A DNA stretch of 64,000 nt from Actinomycetes bacterium (GTDB taxonomy: Bacteria; Actinomycetota; Actinomycetes; Actinomycetales; Cellulomonadaceae): NCBI GenBank assembly GCA_023461115.1, contig JAEWOA010000259.1, forward strand, positions 1 through 64,000, in the 5' to 3' direction. A model generated the notes under the pieces. That model had not been told where the DNA came from. It was given only the letters and a program-made list of their open reading frames with translations, and did not search any database. This document shows, piece after piece, positions 53,682 through 63,828 of the stretch (position 1 is the first letter of the stretch; each line of letters begins with the position of its first letter). Position numbers and translations under genes: made by a program.

Positions 53682-53726
53682 CTCAACCTCCGATCGCACC
53701 CGCACCACCAGCGTGCACCCCGACAG

Positions 53727-53790
53727 CACGGATGGCACGCTCGCCGCCCGAGCGCCCCTCAGAGCCCTGGCGGCGAGCGTGCGATCCGTG
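53727..53790. repeat. inverted repeat with 22-bp arms, related to word A/B
   Basis: Arms at 53727-53748 and 53769-53790 pair over 22 bp with one mismatch around a 20-nt loop. The arm contains GCGAGCGTGCGATCC, also found in the third unit of array A. It lies between the aldehyde dehydrogenase and DUF779 genes and could lower read-through. Confidence 0.8.
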
Positions 53791-53847
53791 GCCGGATGGG
53801 CGGACGACGCGCCCATCGCGGCTGTCAGTGACGACTGATCGCGCCCG

Positions 53848-55371
<1,524 letters not shown>

Positions 55372-55451
55372 ACGACGTGCTCCCTTTCGGACGTGCACGG
55401 GCGCGTGGGGTGGGGCGCCCGGGCGCGGCGTCATTGCCGCTCCTGATCCGG

Positions 55452-55485
55452 ACGTTAGGGACACGCACGTTGCACGACCGTTGCA
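55452..55485 (-). promoter_or_regulatory. aldehyde dehydrogenase promoter with phased repeats
   Basis: Minus-strand -10 TAACGT at 55457-55452, giving a leader of about 75 nt. CGTTGCA occurs at 55468 and 55479, 11 bp apart (one helix turn), in the -35 area. This fits sites for an activator such as the AcoR-like protein at 56336. Confidence 0.45.
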
Positions 55486-55527
55486 GGCCTCGCCCACTGC
55501 GCCAGCCCGCGCTGTCAGCCCGCGCCG

Positions 55528-56289
55528 TCAGCCTGCGAGGGCCGCCTTGAGGTACGCGATGTCGGCGGCCTGCGCCTCGGCCGGCGTCTCGACGAGCGCG
55601 TCACACCCCGCCTCACGGACCACGTGCGCGAGCAGCTCCGCGGGGATCGTGCCGTCCGCGAAGCCCGCGTGCCGGTCCCTGCTGGAGCCCGCCTCGTCGC
55701 GCGAGTTGTTGGCGTGGACCAGGTCGATGCGGCCGGTGATCGCGCGGACGTCGTCGACCACGGTCTCCAGGTCGAGCCCCGCCGCCCACGCGTGGCACGT
55801 GTCCAGGCAGAACCCGACGTCGTAGCCGCCGATCGCTTCCCACAGCAGCGCGATGCGGTCGAGCCCGCGCGCGCACGCGTTCTCGCCTCCGGCGGTGTTC
55901 TCGACGAGGACGCGGACCGGGAACGTCGCGCGATCGAACGTCTTGCGCCAGTTGTCGACGCCCACCGCGATGTCGTCGCCCTCGCCCACATGGCCGCCGT
56001 GCACGATCAGCCCCCGCGCGCCCAGGCCCGCGGCCGCCGCGCTGTGCTGCGCGATCATGGTGCGGCTCGGGATGCGGATGCGGTTGTTCGTCGACGCGAC
56101 GTTGACCAGGTAAGGCGCGTGCACGTAGACACCCAGGCCGCTGGCGGTGATCGCGGCCGCGTCGTCGCGCGGCACGGGCTTCTTCCAGCCCTGCGGGTCC
56201 GCCAGGAACAGCTGCACGCAGTCCGCGCCGAGCTCCGCGGCGATCCCCACCGGGTCGTCCCCGCGCGCATGCGCGCCGATCAGCACCAT
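55528..56289 (-). CDS. nfo: deoxyribonuclease IV-like endonuclease (Nfo family)
   Basis: 253 residues, TIM-barrel AP endonuclease family (base-excision repair, cuts 5' of abasic sites). Metal-site motifs are present in order: HAPYLVNVAS, IVHGGHVGEG, VENTAGG, CLDTCHAW, and the NNSRDEAGSSRDRHAGFADG segment, ending with ETP. The family usually has about 280 residues and VHPG in place of VHGG, a modest deviation. ATG 56289 has TAGCCT 7 nt upstream. Confidence 0.85.
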   Translation of the reverse strand: MVLIGAHARGDDPVGIAAELGADCVQLFLADPQGWKKPVPRDDAAAITASGLGVYVHAPYLVNVASTNNRIRIPSRTMIAQHSAAAAGLGARGLIVHGGHVGEGDDIAVGVDNWRKTFDRATFPVRVLVENTAGGENACARGLDRIALLWEAIGGYDVGFCLDTCHAWAAGLDLETVVDDVRAITGRIDLVHANNSRDEAGSSRDRHAGFADGTIPAELLAHVVREAGCDALVETPAEAQAADIAYLKAALAG

Positions 56290-56296
56290 GACCCCC

Positions 56297-56302
56297 AGGC
56301 TA
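56297..56302 (-). promoter_or_regulatory. -10 box of leaderless nfo gene
   Basis: TAGCCT on the minus strand ends 7 nt before ATG 56289. Confidence 0.5.
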
Positions 56303-56335
56303 GACGCCCCCACCGACAACGAAGGGCGAGCGGGG

Positions 56336-57595
56336 TCAGCGGGCAGCGTGCGGTGGCCGGGGCGGCAAGCCCAGGTCCGCCTCCAGGCGGCGCAGCTGTG
56401 AGTGGGCGCGCAAGTTGACCGCCGAGCCCGGCGCGCTCGCCGCGGCCAACGCCTGCCAGGCGCCGTAGTCCTCGAGGCCCTCCTCGGAGGCGGCCCACCG
56501 CACGATCACGCGCGGGTCCCTGGTCGCGAGCACCGCGGCGCGCACCTCGTCGGCCACCACCGCGCGCACGCGCTCCACGCCGGGCGACGACGAACGCGGC
56601 AGCACCGGCCCGGAGTACGCCCCCACCGCCTCGGCGATCTCCCCGAGCGCGAGCGCGTCCTGGACCGCGTCGACATCGGTGCGCAGCACGCGCGTCAGGC
56701 GGTAGGGCCGGGACTCGGTGAGCAGCGGCCCGACGATCCGGCGCAGCCGCGACACCTCCGCCCGCACCGTCACCGCCGAGAGCTCGGACTCGCTCAGCAT
56801 CACGGCGAGCTCGTCGGCGGTCAGGCCCGTGGCGTGCGTGGCCAGGAGCAGCAGGATCTCCGCGTGCCGGCCCGTGAGGCGGTGCGCCGCGCCGTCGAGC
56901 ACGAGCGTGCCGCCCTGGCTGCCGAGCACGCGGAGCGTCGGCGGCGGCGGCCCCACCGGCACAGCCGATGGCGCCGGCGGCAACGACGCCTCGATCGCGC
57001 TCGCCGTGGCGCGCACGAGCTGCAGCGCGATGCCGGTGCCCACCACGGGACCGCCCGTGATGTCGAGGACCCCGAGGATGCGTCCGCTCGAGTCGCGCAG
57101 CGGGGCGGCGGCGCACGCGAAGTCGTGCACGGGCACCGCCCAGTGCTCGGAGCCGACCACCTGCACGTCCCGGTTGGTCGCGAGCGCGGTGCCGGGCGCG
57201 TTGGTGCCCGCGCAGTCCTCGCTCCACACCGCACCCTCCACGAACCCCACCGAGCCGACCGCGCGCTGCACCTTCCGGTCCCCCTCGACCCACAGCAGGC
57301 GGCCGGTGGCGTCGGTGAGCGCGGCGACCCACTGCGGGTCGGACTCCAGCAGCAGCCGGCGGACCACGGGGATGGCGCCGGACACCGGGTTCTCGCGGCG
57401 CAGGCTCGCCAGGTCGTTCGTCGAGACGTCGACACGTGGCGCGGGGCGCTCGGGGTCGACGCCGCTGCGCTTGCTGCGGCGCCACGAGTCCATCACCAGG
57501 CTGCGGACCCGGCGCGCGGGAAGGCCGGTCGCGACGAACCTGGCGTGCGCCGCACGCACGTCGGCCGCGGGCCGGTCGTCGGTTGTCGTCGACAC
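56336..57595 (-). CDS. GAF-domain transcriptional regulator, AcoR-like
   Basis: 419 residues. The N-terminal half resembles the AcoR effector region (RSLVMDSWRRSKRSGVDPE, then a GAF domain with SVGFVEGAVWSEDCAGTNAPGTALATNRDVQVVGSEHW). The C-terminal half holds a winged-helix type DNA-binding domain (LTGRHAEILLLLATHATGLTADELAVML) and no sigma-54 AAA+ domain. This actinobacterial form is typical beside aldehyde dehydrogenase plus DUF779. GTG 57595 has ggagg 5 nt upstream. Confidence 0.82.
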   Translation of the reverse strand: MSTTTDDRPAADVRAAHARFVATGLPARRVRSLVMDSWRRSKRSGVDPERPAPRVDVSTNDLASLRRENPVSGAIPVVRRLLLESDPQWVAALTDATGRLLWVEGDRKVQRAVGSVGFVEGAVWSEDCAGTNAPGTALATNRDVQVVGSEHWAVPVHDFACAAAPLRDSSGRILGVLDITGGPVVGTGIALQLVRATASAIEASLPPAPSAVPVGPPPPTLRVLGSQGGTLVLDGAAHRLTGRHAEILLLLATHATGLTADELAVMLSESELSAVTVRAEVSRLRRIVGPLLTESRPYRLTRVLRTDVDAVQDALALGEIAEAVGAYSGPVLPRSSSPGVERVRAVVADEVRAAVLATRDPRVIVRWAASEEGLEDYGAWQALAAASAPGSAVNLRAHSQLRRLEADLGLPPRPPHAAR

Positions 57596-57764
57596 GCGCA
57601 CCTCCCACTGCCGGGGAAGCGCACACGATCCTCGTTGACCGCGGCGCTCGTCCTCCCGAGTGTAGGGACGAAAGTCCCGTGGCGGCAGGGCGGGAGCGGT
57701 CCCGAGCCCGCCGGCAGCGGGTGATGCTCCGCGCAACCGATCGGACCGCGCCCGCTCGGAGATG

Positions 57765-57789
57765 CTGACGTTCTGTGCCAAGATGTCAG
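57765..57789 (+). promoter_or_regulatory. probable TetR operator
   Basis: CTGACGTTCT and AAGATGTCAG form inverted 10-bp arms (8 of 10 matching) around GTGCC. It ends 1 nt before the tetR-type ATG 57791, so binding would block initiation of its own gene. Confidence 0.55.
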
Positions 57790-57790
57790 A

Positions 57791-58408
57791 ATGCCCAAGA
57801 TCATCGGCGGATCGCTCCACGAGCACCGCGAGCAGACGCGGCTCCGGCTGTTCGAGTCGCTCAACACGCTCATGGCCGAGCGTGGCTTCGACGCCATCAC
57901 ACTCGCCGAGATCGCCGCCGACGCAGGAGTCGGCCGCACCGCTGTCTACAACCACTTCCCCGACAAGGAAGCGCTGCTCCTGGGCTTCATCACCCACGAG
58001 ACCGAGCAGTACGCGGCGTCCCTCCAGCGCTCGCTCGACGACATCCGCGACCCCGTCGAGCAGCTCTCCACCTACGTGCGCCAGCAGGCCAACCTCAAGC
58101 GCGTCTACCACGTGGCCCCCGGGCCCGAGCTGCGGTCCGTGCTGTCCCGCGCCACCGCGCAGCGCGTGCGCGAGCACGTCGTGATCGTCGAGCAGATCCT
58201 GCGCGGCATCCTCGCCGCGGGCATCGAGTCGGGCGCATTCCCGCAGCAGGACCTGGACGTCACCGTGCCGCTCGTCAACGCCTGCCTGTCCGGGCGCGGT
58301 GTGCCCGACGACGGCCCCGAGCGCGAACGCGCGATCGCCCAGACGGAGACGTTCGTGCTGCGCGCTGTGGGCGCCGCGCTGCCCGCGCCGGACCTCGTCT
58401 CCGCGTGA
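57791..58408 (+). CDS. TetR-family regulator
   Basis: 205 residues. N-terminal HTH: ERGFDAITLAEIAADAGVGRTAVYNHFPDKEALLLGFI at residues 29-66. The ligand domain ends at the GAALPAPDLVSA tail. A dyad just upstream suggests autoregulation. The THUMP methyltransferase starts within its stop (GTGA), so the two are coupled. Ligand unknown. Confidence 0.9.
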   Translation: MPKIIGGSLHEHREQTRLRLFESLNTLMAERGFDAITLAEIAADAGVGRTAVYNHFPDKEALLLGFITHETEQYAASLQRSLDDIRDPVEQLSTYVRQQANLKRVYHVAPGPELRSVLSRATAQRVREHVVIVEQILRGILAAGIESGAFPQQDLDVTVPLVNACLSGRGVPDDGPERERAIAQTETFVLRAVGAALPAPDLVSA

Positions 58409-59634
58409 CGCGCGCCAACCCGGGCCGGGGCCGCTCCACCGCCTCCGGACGGCGGTTCGAGGCACGGCCGGCGGGAGGAACCACCGACCCCAGGTCGAAC
58501 CGCCGACCAGGCCGGGATGCCGGCGCGCGCGGGAGCGGCGGCGGTGGCGGCGAGGGCCGCGCGACCGTCGTCGAGCTGACGTTCCTGCCCGGGCTAGGGG
58601 ACGTGGTCGCCGCCGAGATCGACGAGGTGCTGCGGCCCGCCAAGCCCGCGGCGCCGGCGCCCGGGCGCGACGACGCGCTCGTCGTCACACTGCAAGGCCC
58701 GCTCGCGGACGTGCGGCGCCTAAGGACCGCGGTCGCCGCGTTCGTCAGCCTGCACTTCGACGTGCCCAGGCCCAAGTCGCTGGTCAGCGGCGAGCACCTG
58801 CCGCGCATCGTCGACGCGGTGTACGCGTCGCTGCGGGTCGCGGGCTCGTCGTCGTTCCGCTTCGAGGCCGCGGGCTCCGACTCGGCGGTGTTCGCGCGCC
58901 TGGCGCAGGAACTCCGCCAGGCCACGGGCCTCAAGTACGACGAGCGCGACGGCGAGCTCGTGGTCCGCGTCCGACGCGGCCCCCGCCGCGGGGACGCCGA
59001 CCCCGGGTGGGACGTGCTGGTGCGGGTGGGGCCGCGGCCGCTGTCCGCACGAGCCTGGCGCGTGGCCGACTACCCCGGCGCGGTCAACGCGACGATCGCC
59101 GCGGCCATGGTGCGCCTGGGCGGAGTGCGCGACGACCAGCGCGTGATCAACCTGTGCTGCGGCTCCGGAACTCTGCTGATCGAACGCCTCCTGGCCGGGC
59201 CCGCCGCCGCCGCGCTCGGGCTGGACACCTCCGACGACGCGCTGGCGATCGCCGCCGACAACACCGAGGCCGCCGGGCTCAAGCGCGCCGTGCGCCTGAC
59301 CAGGGCGGACGCCACCGCCCCGACGAAGTGGCCCACCCCCGCAGCCCCCAGCGCCGCACCGGGCGACGACGGCTGGGACCTGGTGCTGGCCGATCCACCG
59401 TGGGGCGGGTTGCACGGGTCGCACGCGGATGCCGAACGGCTGCACGGAGGGCTGCTCACCGCCGCCCACAAGCGGACGGCGGACGGCGCGCGTTTCGTCG
59501 TGCTGACGCACGAGGTCAAAGTCATGCAGCGGTGCCTGCGCGCCGCCGCGGGCCAATGGCGTGTGGCCGACGAAGTGCGGGTGTTCGCCAAGGGCCACCA
59601 CCCGCGGATCTGGGTGCTAGACCGCGTCGGCTGA
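58405..59634 (+). CDS. THUMP-like class I RNA methyltransferase
   Basis: 409 residues. The N-terminal 60 residues are low-complexity Arg/Gly/Pro. A THUMP-like half follows (VELTFLPGLGDVVAAEIDEV, LPRIVDAVYASLRVAGSSSFRFEAAGS). The C-terminal Rossmann methyltransferase has motif I VINLCCGSGTLLIERL and motif IV LADPPWGG. This fits the Trm14/RlmL type that methylates guanine N2 in tRNA or rRNA. GTG 58405 overlaps the regulator stop; a shorter start near 58555 is possible. Confidence 0.82.
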   Translation: MTRANPGRGRSTASGRRFEARPAGGTTDPRSNRRPGRDAGARGSGGGGGEGRATVVELTFLPGLGDVVAAEIDEVLRPAKPAAPAPGRDDALVVTLQGPLADVRRLRTAVAAFVSLHFDVPRPKSLVSGEHLPRIVDAVYASLRVAGSSSFRFEAAGSDSAVFARLAQELRQATGLKYDERDGELVVRVRRGPRRGDADPGWDVLVRVGPRPLSARAWRVADYPGAVNATIAAAMVRLGGVRDDQRVINLCCGSGTLLIERLLAGPAAAALGLDTSDDALAIAADNTEAAGLKRAVRLTRADATAPTKWPTPAAPSAAPGDDGWDLVLADPPWGGLHGSHADAERLHGGLLTAAHKRTADGARFVVLTHEVKVMQRCLRAAAGQWRVADEVRVFAKGHHPRIWVLDRVG

Positions 59635-60789
59635 CCGCCGCGCCCGCGACGAGGGCTCGGCGGCGCCTGCGCGCTCCGGCTGCGCGTCCGGCTCCTGCTG
59701 CGGCTGCGGCTGCGGCTCTGGCTGTGGCTCCGGCGGCTTCGACGACGAGGCGGGCGCCTGCGACGCCGAGTTGTAGTCGTCGATCCAGCGGTCGATGCGC
59801 AGCCAGTGGTCGAACAGCCACGACTCCTGCTCGGCTCGCTCGCGCGGGATGTCGGCGGGCTGCACCGACCACCCCTTCATGATGATCCGCTTGTCCATCG
59901 GCAGCTCACGCCAGATGTCCCGCACGGTGACCAGCCGGTCCAGCCCGGTGTGCGCGACGAACACCACACCTGCCGCGGGCGCCTCGTCGAGCGCCGACAA
60001 CACCCCGCCCGCATGCGGCGCCATCACGTTCGTCATCTGCTCGGCCTGCGCCGCGAGCTCGGGGCGGCCGTCGGCGCGCAGCGCCTCGATGCGCGCGATC
60101 CGCCGGTGCGGCGTCACGTTCCCGCCCTCGGGGAAGATCAGCAGCGCGCTCTCGTCGTCGAGCCCGTGCGCCAGCTGCCCGACGGCCGACGCGAGGCCGG
60201 GCGACCCGTGCCGCCGCGCCTTGCGCGGGGTGATGAACTGCGTGGGCAGGCGGTTGAGCAGCACGTCGATCGCCGGGTCCCACTGCAACGTGTCCTTCAA
60301 GACGATGCGCGGGCGCCGGTCGAACCAGTTGAGCAGCGCATGGACCAGGATGAACGAGTCGCCCGGGCCCGCGTGGCGGGACGCGACGATGATGGGGCGC
60401 CCGCGCAGCACGTTGCCGAGGTCCGCGTCGACCACCTCGATCTCGAGCCGTAGCGTCCAATGCACCTGCCAGAACAGGAAGCGCAGCATCGCGCGGGCCA
60501 GCGCGTAGTGCGCGCGCTGGAACACCGGACGCCGCACGGCGTACCCGAACCCCGAGCCGACCCACAGCCCGAACGCCGCCAGCAGCGTCGCCGCGTCCCA
60601 GATCACGTACAGGCTGGCCATCCACAGCACGCGCGGGATGCGCAGCTTGCCGGGGGTGATCCAGCTCAGCACGCCTCCGACCAGCACGATCAGCATGAGC
60701 GTCGTCGGGATCAACGCGGCCGCGATCACCACCACCGCGGGCGCGAGCACCACGCGGCGGATCCATCGGGGCGGCAGCCGCCAGCTCAT
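59617..60789 (-). CDS. membrane-bound lysophospholipid acyltransferase family protein
   Basis: 390 residues. Two N-terminal membrane helices, then the acyltransferase motifs HAGPGDS (HX4D) near residue 135 and FPEGGNVTP near residue 195 (the PEGT-like block). Likely acylates a lysophosphatidic or related lipid. The C-terminal 45 residues are a Pro/Glu/Gln tail (PEPQPEPQPQPQQEPD). Its 3' end overlaps that of the convergent methyltransferase by 18 nt. The patatin gene lies 41 nt upstream in the same direction. Confidence 0.85.
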   Translation of the reverse strand: MSWRLPPRWIRRVVLAPAVVVIAAALIPTTLMLIVLVGGVLSWITPGKLRIPRVLWMASLYVIWDAATLLAAFGLWVGSGFGYAVRRPVFQRAHYALARAMLRFLFWQVHWTLRLEIEVVDADLGNVLRGRPIIVASRHAGPGDSFILVHALLNWFDRRPRIVLKDTLQWDPAIDVLLNRLPTQFITPRKARRHGSPGLASAVGQLAHGLDDESALLIFPEGGNVTPHRRIARIEALRADGRPELAAQAEQMTNVMAPHAGGVLSALDEAPAAGVVFVAHTGLDRLVTVRDIWRELPMDKRIIMKGWSVQPADIPRERAEQESWLFDHWLRIDRWIDDYNSASQAPASSSKPPEPQPEPQPQPQQEPDAQPERAGAAEPSSRARRSADAV

Positions 60790-60829
60790 GCGCCCACTGT
60801 GCTCTCTGCGCTCATGCGTCCTCCAGTGG

Positions 60830-61648
60830 TCAGGCGTCCTCGAGGTACGCCTTCGTCGCGGAATACGCGCGCTCGATGCGCGCGCGGGTGGCGTCCATGC
60901 GGCGGTACGCGCTGATCTTGTCGTCGCCCTTGCCCGGGCCGCCCGACGGCAGCACGTGCACGGACACGCCCTCGGGCAGGTCGTCGATCTCACGCGAGAA
61001 CCTGTGGCGGCGCGCGATCTCGAAGCTCACGCGCGCGACCTGGCTGGGCTTGTCCGGCGCGACCAGCTGCTCCTCGACCCTGCCGACCTGCAGCACGTAG
61101 ATCCTGGTGGCGCCGCGTCTGACCGCCTCGCCCAGCGGGATGGAGTTGACGATCCCGCCGTCGACGAAGTGCTCGCCGTTGATCTCGGTGGGCGGCAGCA
61201 CGCCGGGCACCGACGACGAGGCCAGCACCGCCGGGATGACCAGGCCCTCGTCGAACCAGCGCTCCGCGGCCCGCTCGATGCACGCGGCCGCCACCGCGAG
61301 CGGCACCTGGAGCTCCTTGAACTCGGTGTCCGCGCCGATCATGCCGGCGATCAGCTCGCGCAACGGCGCGGGGTCGTTGAGGTGTGTCCGGGACTTGGCC
61401 AGGCGCGCGAGCTGCTTGGGCCACGAGTCCCCGTACACCGCGGCGGCCGCCGGGGAGGCCCACGCCTCGACGAGCTTGTCGACGACCCCGGGTGTCGGGT
61501 CCGCGGCCAGCGCGGCGCCGTTGATGGCCCCGATCGACGTCCCGACGATGGTGTCCGGGCGCACGCCGGCCTCGAACAGCGCCTGGATCATGCCGACCTG
61601 CACGGCGCCACGCACCCCGCCGCCACCGAGGACGAATCCGACAGTCAC
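60830..61648 (-). CDS. patatin-like phospholipase
   Basis: 272 residues, serine lipid hydrolase of the patatin/RssA group. Oxyanion hole GGGGVRGA, nucleophile Ser in GTSIGA at residue 39, and catalytic Asp in the VDGGIVNS motif near residue 166. With the downstream acyltransferase it suggests a lipid remodelling pair. GTG 61648 has CACGAT 6 nt upstream. Confidence 0.88.
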   Translation of the reverse strand: MTVGFVLGGGGVRGAVQVGMIQALFEAGVRPDTIVGTSIGAINGAALAADPTPGVVDKLVEAWASPAAAAVYGDSWPKQLARLAKSRTHLNDPAPLRELIAGMIGADTEFKELQVPLAVAAACIERAAERWFDEGLVIPAVLASSSVPGVLPPTEINGEHFVDGGIVNSIPLGEAVRRGATRIYVLQVGRVEEQLVAPDKPSQVARVSFEIARRHRFSREIDDLPEGVSVHVLPSGGPGKGDDKISAYRRMDATRARIERAYSATKAYLEDA

Positions 61649-61721
61649 GGCCCGATCGTGGCACACCGCCCCCGCCCGCGCCGTCCCGCACGGTCCCACG
61701 CGGCCCCGCGCCGTCGCGTTC

Positions 61722-61835
61722 GGACCGGATCGCCGGCCCCGGACCGAATTGGTGGCCCCGGACCAGTGCATGCCACGGTCCGGCGCTACGGAACCGGTCC
61801 GGCGGCGGGGAACCGGTCCGGCGGCGCGGAACCGG
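61722..61835. repeat. 19-bp word array I
   Basis: Direct CGGACC at 61722, 61741 and 61760, then inverted GGTCCG at 61778, 61797 and 61816; both series step by exactly 19 bp. Unit GGACCGGTTCC-x8. It lies between two divergent genes. Confidence 0.88.
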
Positions 61836-61881
61836 GGGCGGGCGGGGAGCCCGGCCGGGGGGCGTCGGGGAGAATGGGCGC

Positions 61882-63804
61882 GTGGAATCCCGGGAGCTGC
61901 CTCGTGTTCGTGCGTCCGAGCTGGTGGGCCGGGGGTGGCTGAACACCGGCGGGCGGGCGGTGACCCTCGCGGACCTGCGCGGCAAGGTCGTCGTCCTGGA
62001 CTTCTGGACGTTCTGCTGCGTGAACTGCCTGCACGTGCTCGACGAGCTCCGCGCCGTCGAGGAGGAGTTCAGCGACGTCCTCGTCGTCGTCGGCGTGCAC
62101 TCCCCCAAGTTCGCGCACGAGGCCGACGCCGACGCGCTCGCGGCCGCCGTCGAGCGGTACGAGGTGCACCACCCCGTGCTCGACGACCCTGAGCTCGTCA
62201 CGTGGCAGGCGTACACCGCGCGCGCCTGGCCGACGCTCGTGGTGATCGACCCCGAGGGGTACGTCGTGGCGCAGATGGCCGGCGAGGGCCACCGGCACAA
62301 CGTCGAGGTGCTGGTGCGGCGGCTCGTCGCGGAGCACGAGGCCAAGGGCACGCTGCACCGTGGCGACGGCCCCTACGTGCCGCCGGCCCCCGCCGAGGGG
62401 ACCCTGCGGTTCCCCGCGAAGGCCGTGGTGCTGCCCGGCGGGAACCTGCTGGTCGCGGACGCGGGGCACCACAGCCTGGCGGAGTTGGCGCCCGACGGCG
62501 AGACGCTCGTGCGGCGCATCGGCTCCGGCGCCCGCGGTCTCGTGGACGGCGGCCCCGACGACGCGCGCTTCAGTGAGCCCAACGGCCTGTGCCTGGCGCC
62601 CGACGACGTGCGCGCCGCGCTCGGCTACGACGTGGTGGTCGCCGACACCGTGAACCACGCGCTGCGCGGGGTGCGGCTGTCCGACGGCCAGGTGCGCACG
62701 ATCGCCGGGACGGGCTCGCAGTACATGGTCGGGGCCCCGGCCAACGGGCCGTCGGCCGGCGCCGCTCAGGTCCCCTACCTGGGGGCGCCCACCGGAGTGC
62801 ACCTGTCGTCGCCGTGGGATGTGGTCTGGTCGGCGGAGCTGGGGGCGTTCGTCGTCGCGATGGCCGGGCACCACACGCTGTGGGCGTTCGACCCGACGGC
62901 CGAGACACTGCGGCACCTCGGCGGGACCTTCAACGAGGGCTTGCGCGACGGCCCGCTCGCCGACGCATGGTTCGCGCAGCCGTCCGGGCTCGCGCGCGAC
63001 GACGACGGCCGCCTCTGGATCGCGGACTCCGAGACCTCCGCGCTGCGCTGGGTGGATCCGACGACCGGCACTGTCCACACCGCAGTCGGCGCGGGGCTGT
63101 TCGAGTTCGGGCACCGCGACGGCGCCGCGGCCGAGGCCCGTCTGCAGCACCCCCTGGGCGTCGCCGTCCTACCCGACAGCTCGGTGGCGATCGCGGACAC
63201 CTACAACGGCGCCGTCCGCCGCTACGACCCCCTCGCCCGGACGGTCTCGACGCTGGCCAGCGGCCTGGCGGAGCCGAGCGGGCTGATCGTCGTCCCCGCC
63301 TCGGCCGGTGCGGACGCCGGTCCGGAGGCGGGCGAGTCGGCGCGCGGCGGTGCGAGCCTGGTCGTCGTCGAGTCCGCCGCGCACCGGATCACGCGGCTCC
63401 CGGTGGATCTCGCGGCGGCCGCGTCGGTGGACGGCGGCGCCCACCGGACCGCCCGGCCCGTCACCGACGTCGGCGTCGAGGTCGCGCTGGACGTCGTGTT
63501 CACCCCGGCCGCGGGCCAGAAGTACGACGACCGGTACGGCCCGTCCACGCGGCTGCAGGTCTCGTCGACACCGCCTGCCCTCCTGTTGGCAGGCGCCGGG
63601 GAGTCGGTGCCGCTCACGCGCGCGCTTCGCCTGGACCCCGAGGTGGGCGGCGGCGTCCTCCACGTCACCGCGCACGCGGCCAGCTGCGACGACGACCCGG
63701 CCATCGAGTACCCGGCGTGCCACCTGAACGCGCAGGACTGGGGCATCCCGGTGACGGTGACCCCGGCGGGCGCGGCCACACTCACGCTCCCGCTCCACGG
63801 CTGA
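61882..63804 (+). CDS. NHLRC2-like thioredoxin-NHL protein
   Basis: 640 residues. Residues 20-150 are a thioredoxin fold with CCVNC (Cys46-Val-Asn-Cys49) in the NHLRC2-type FWTFCCVNCLH motif. Residues 160-480 form an NHL beta-propeller (LLVADAGHHSLAEL, VVVADTVNHALRGV, LWIADSETSALRWV, VAIADTYNGAVRRY). A C-terminal beta domain with two Cys (SCDDDPAIEYPAC) completes the family layout. No signal peptide. Role unknown in bacteria. GTG 61882 has GAGAAT 6 nt upstream and no ribosome binding site. Confidence 0.88.
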   Translation: MESRELPRVRASELVGRGWLNTGGRAVTLADLRGKVVVLDFWTFCCVNCLHVLDELRAVEEEFSDVLVVVGVHSPKFAHEADADALAAAVERYEVHHPVLDDPELVTWQAYTARAWPTLVVIDPEGYVVAQMAGEGHRHNVEVLVRRLVAEHEAKGTLHRGDGPYVPPAPAEGTLRFPAKAVVLPGGNLLVADAGHHSLAELAPDGETLVRRIGSGARGLVDGGPDDARFSEPNGLCLAPDDVRAALGYDVVVADTVNHALRGVRLSDGQVRTIAGTGSQYMVGAPANGPSAGAAQVPYLGAPTGVHLSSPWDVVWSAELGAFVVAMAGHHTLWAFDPTAETLRHLGGTFNEGLRDGPLADAWFAQPSGLARDDDGRLWIADSETSALRWVDPTTGTVHTAVGAGLFEFGHRDGAAAEARLQHPLGVAVLPDSSVAIADTYNGAVRRYDPLARTVSTLASGLAEPSGLIVVPASAGADAGPEAGESARGGASLVVVESAAHRITRLPVDLAAAASVDGGAHRTARPVTDVGVEVALDVVFTPAAGQKYDDRYGPSTRLQVSSTPPALLLAGAGESVPLTRALRLDPEVGGGVLHVTAHAASCDDDPAIEYPACHLNAQDWGIPVTVTPAGAATLTLPLHG

Positions 63805-63828
63805 CAGCGGCCCCTGGCCGGGGTCAGC
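63800..63828. terminator. bidirectional hairpin containing both stop codons
   Basis: GCTGAC (63800-63805) pairs with GTCAGC (63823-63828), with an inner GCCCC/CGGGG pairing. The TGA of the NHLRC2-like gene and the TCA (minus TGA) of the next gene both lie in the arms. Confidence 0.65.
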
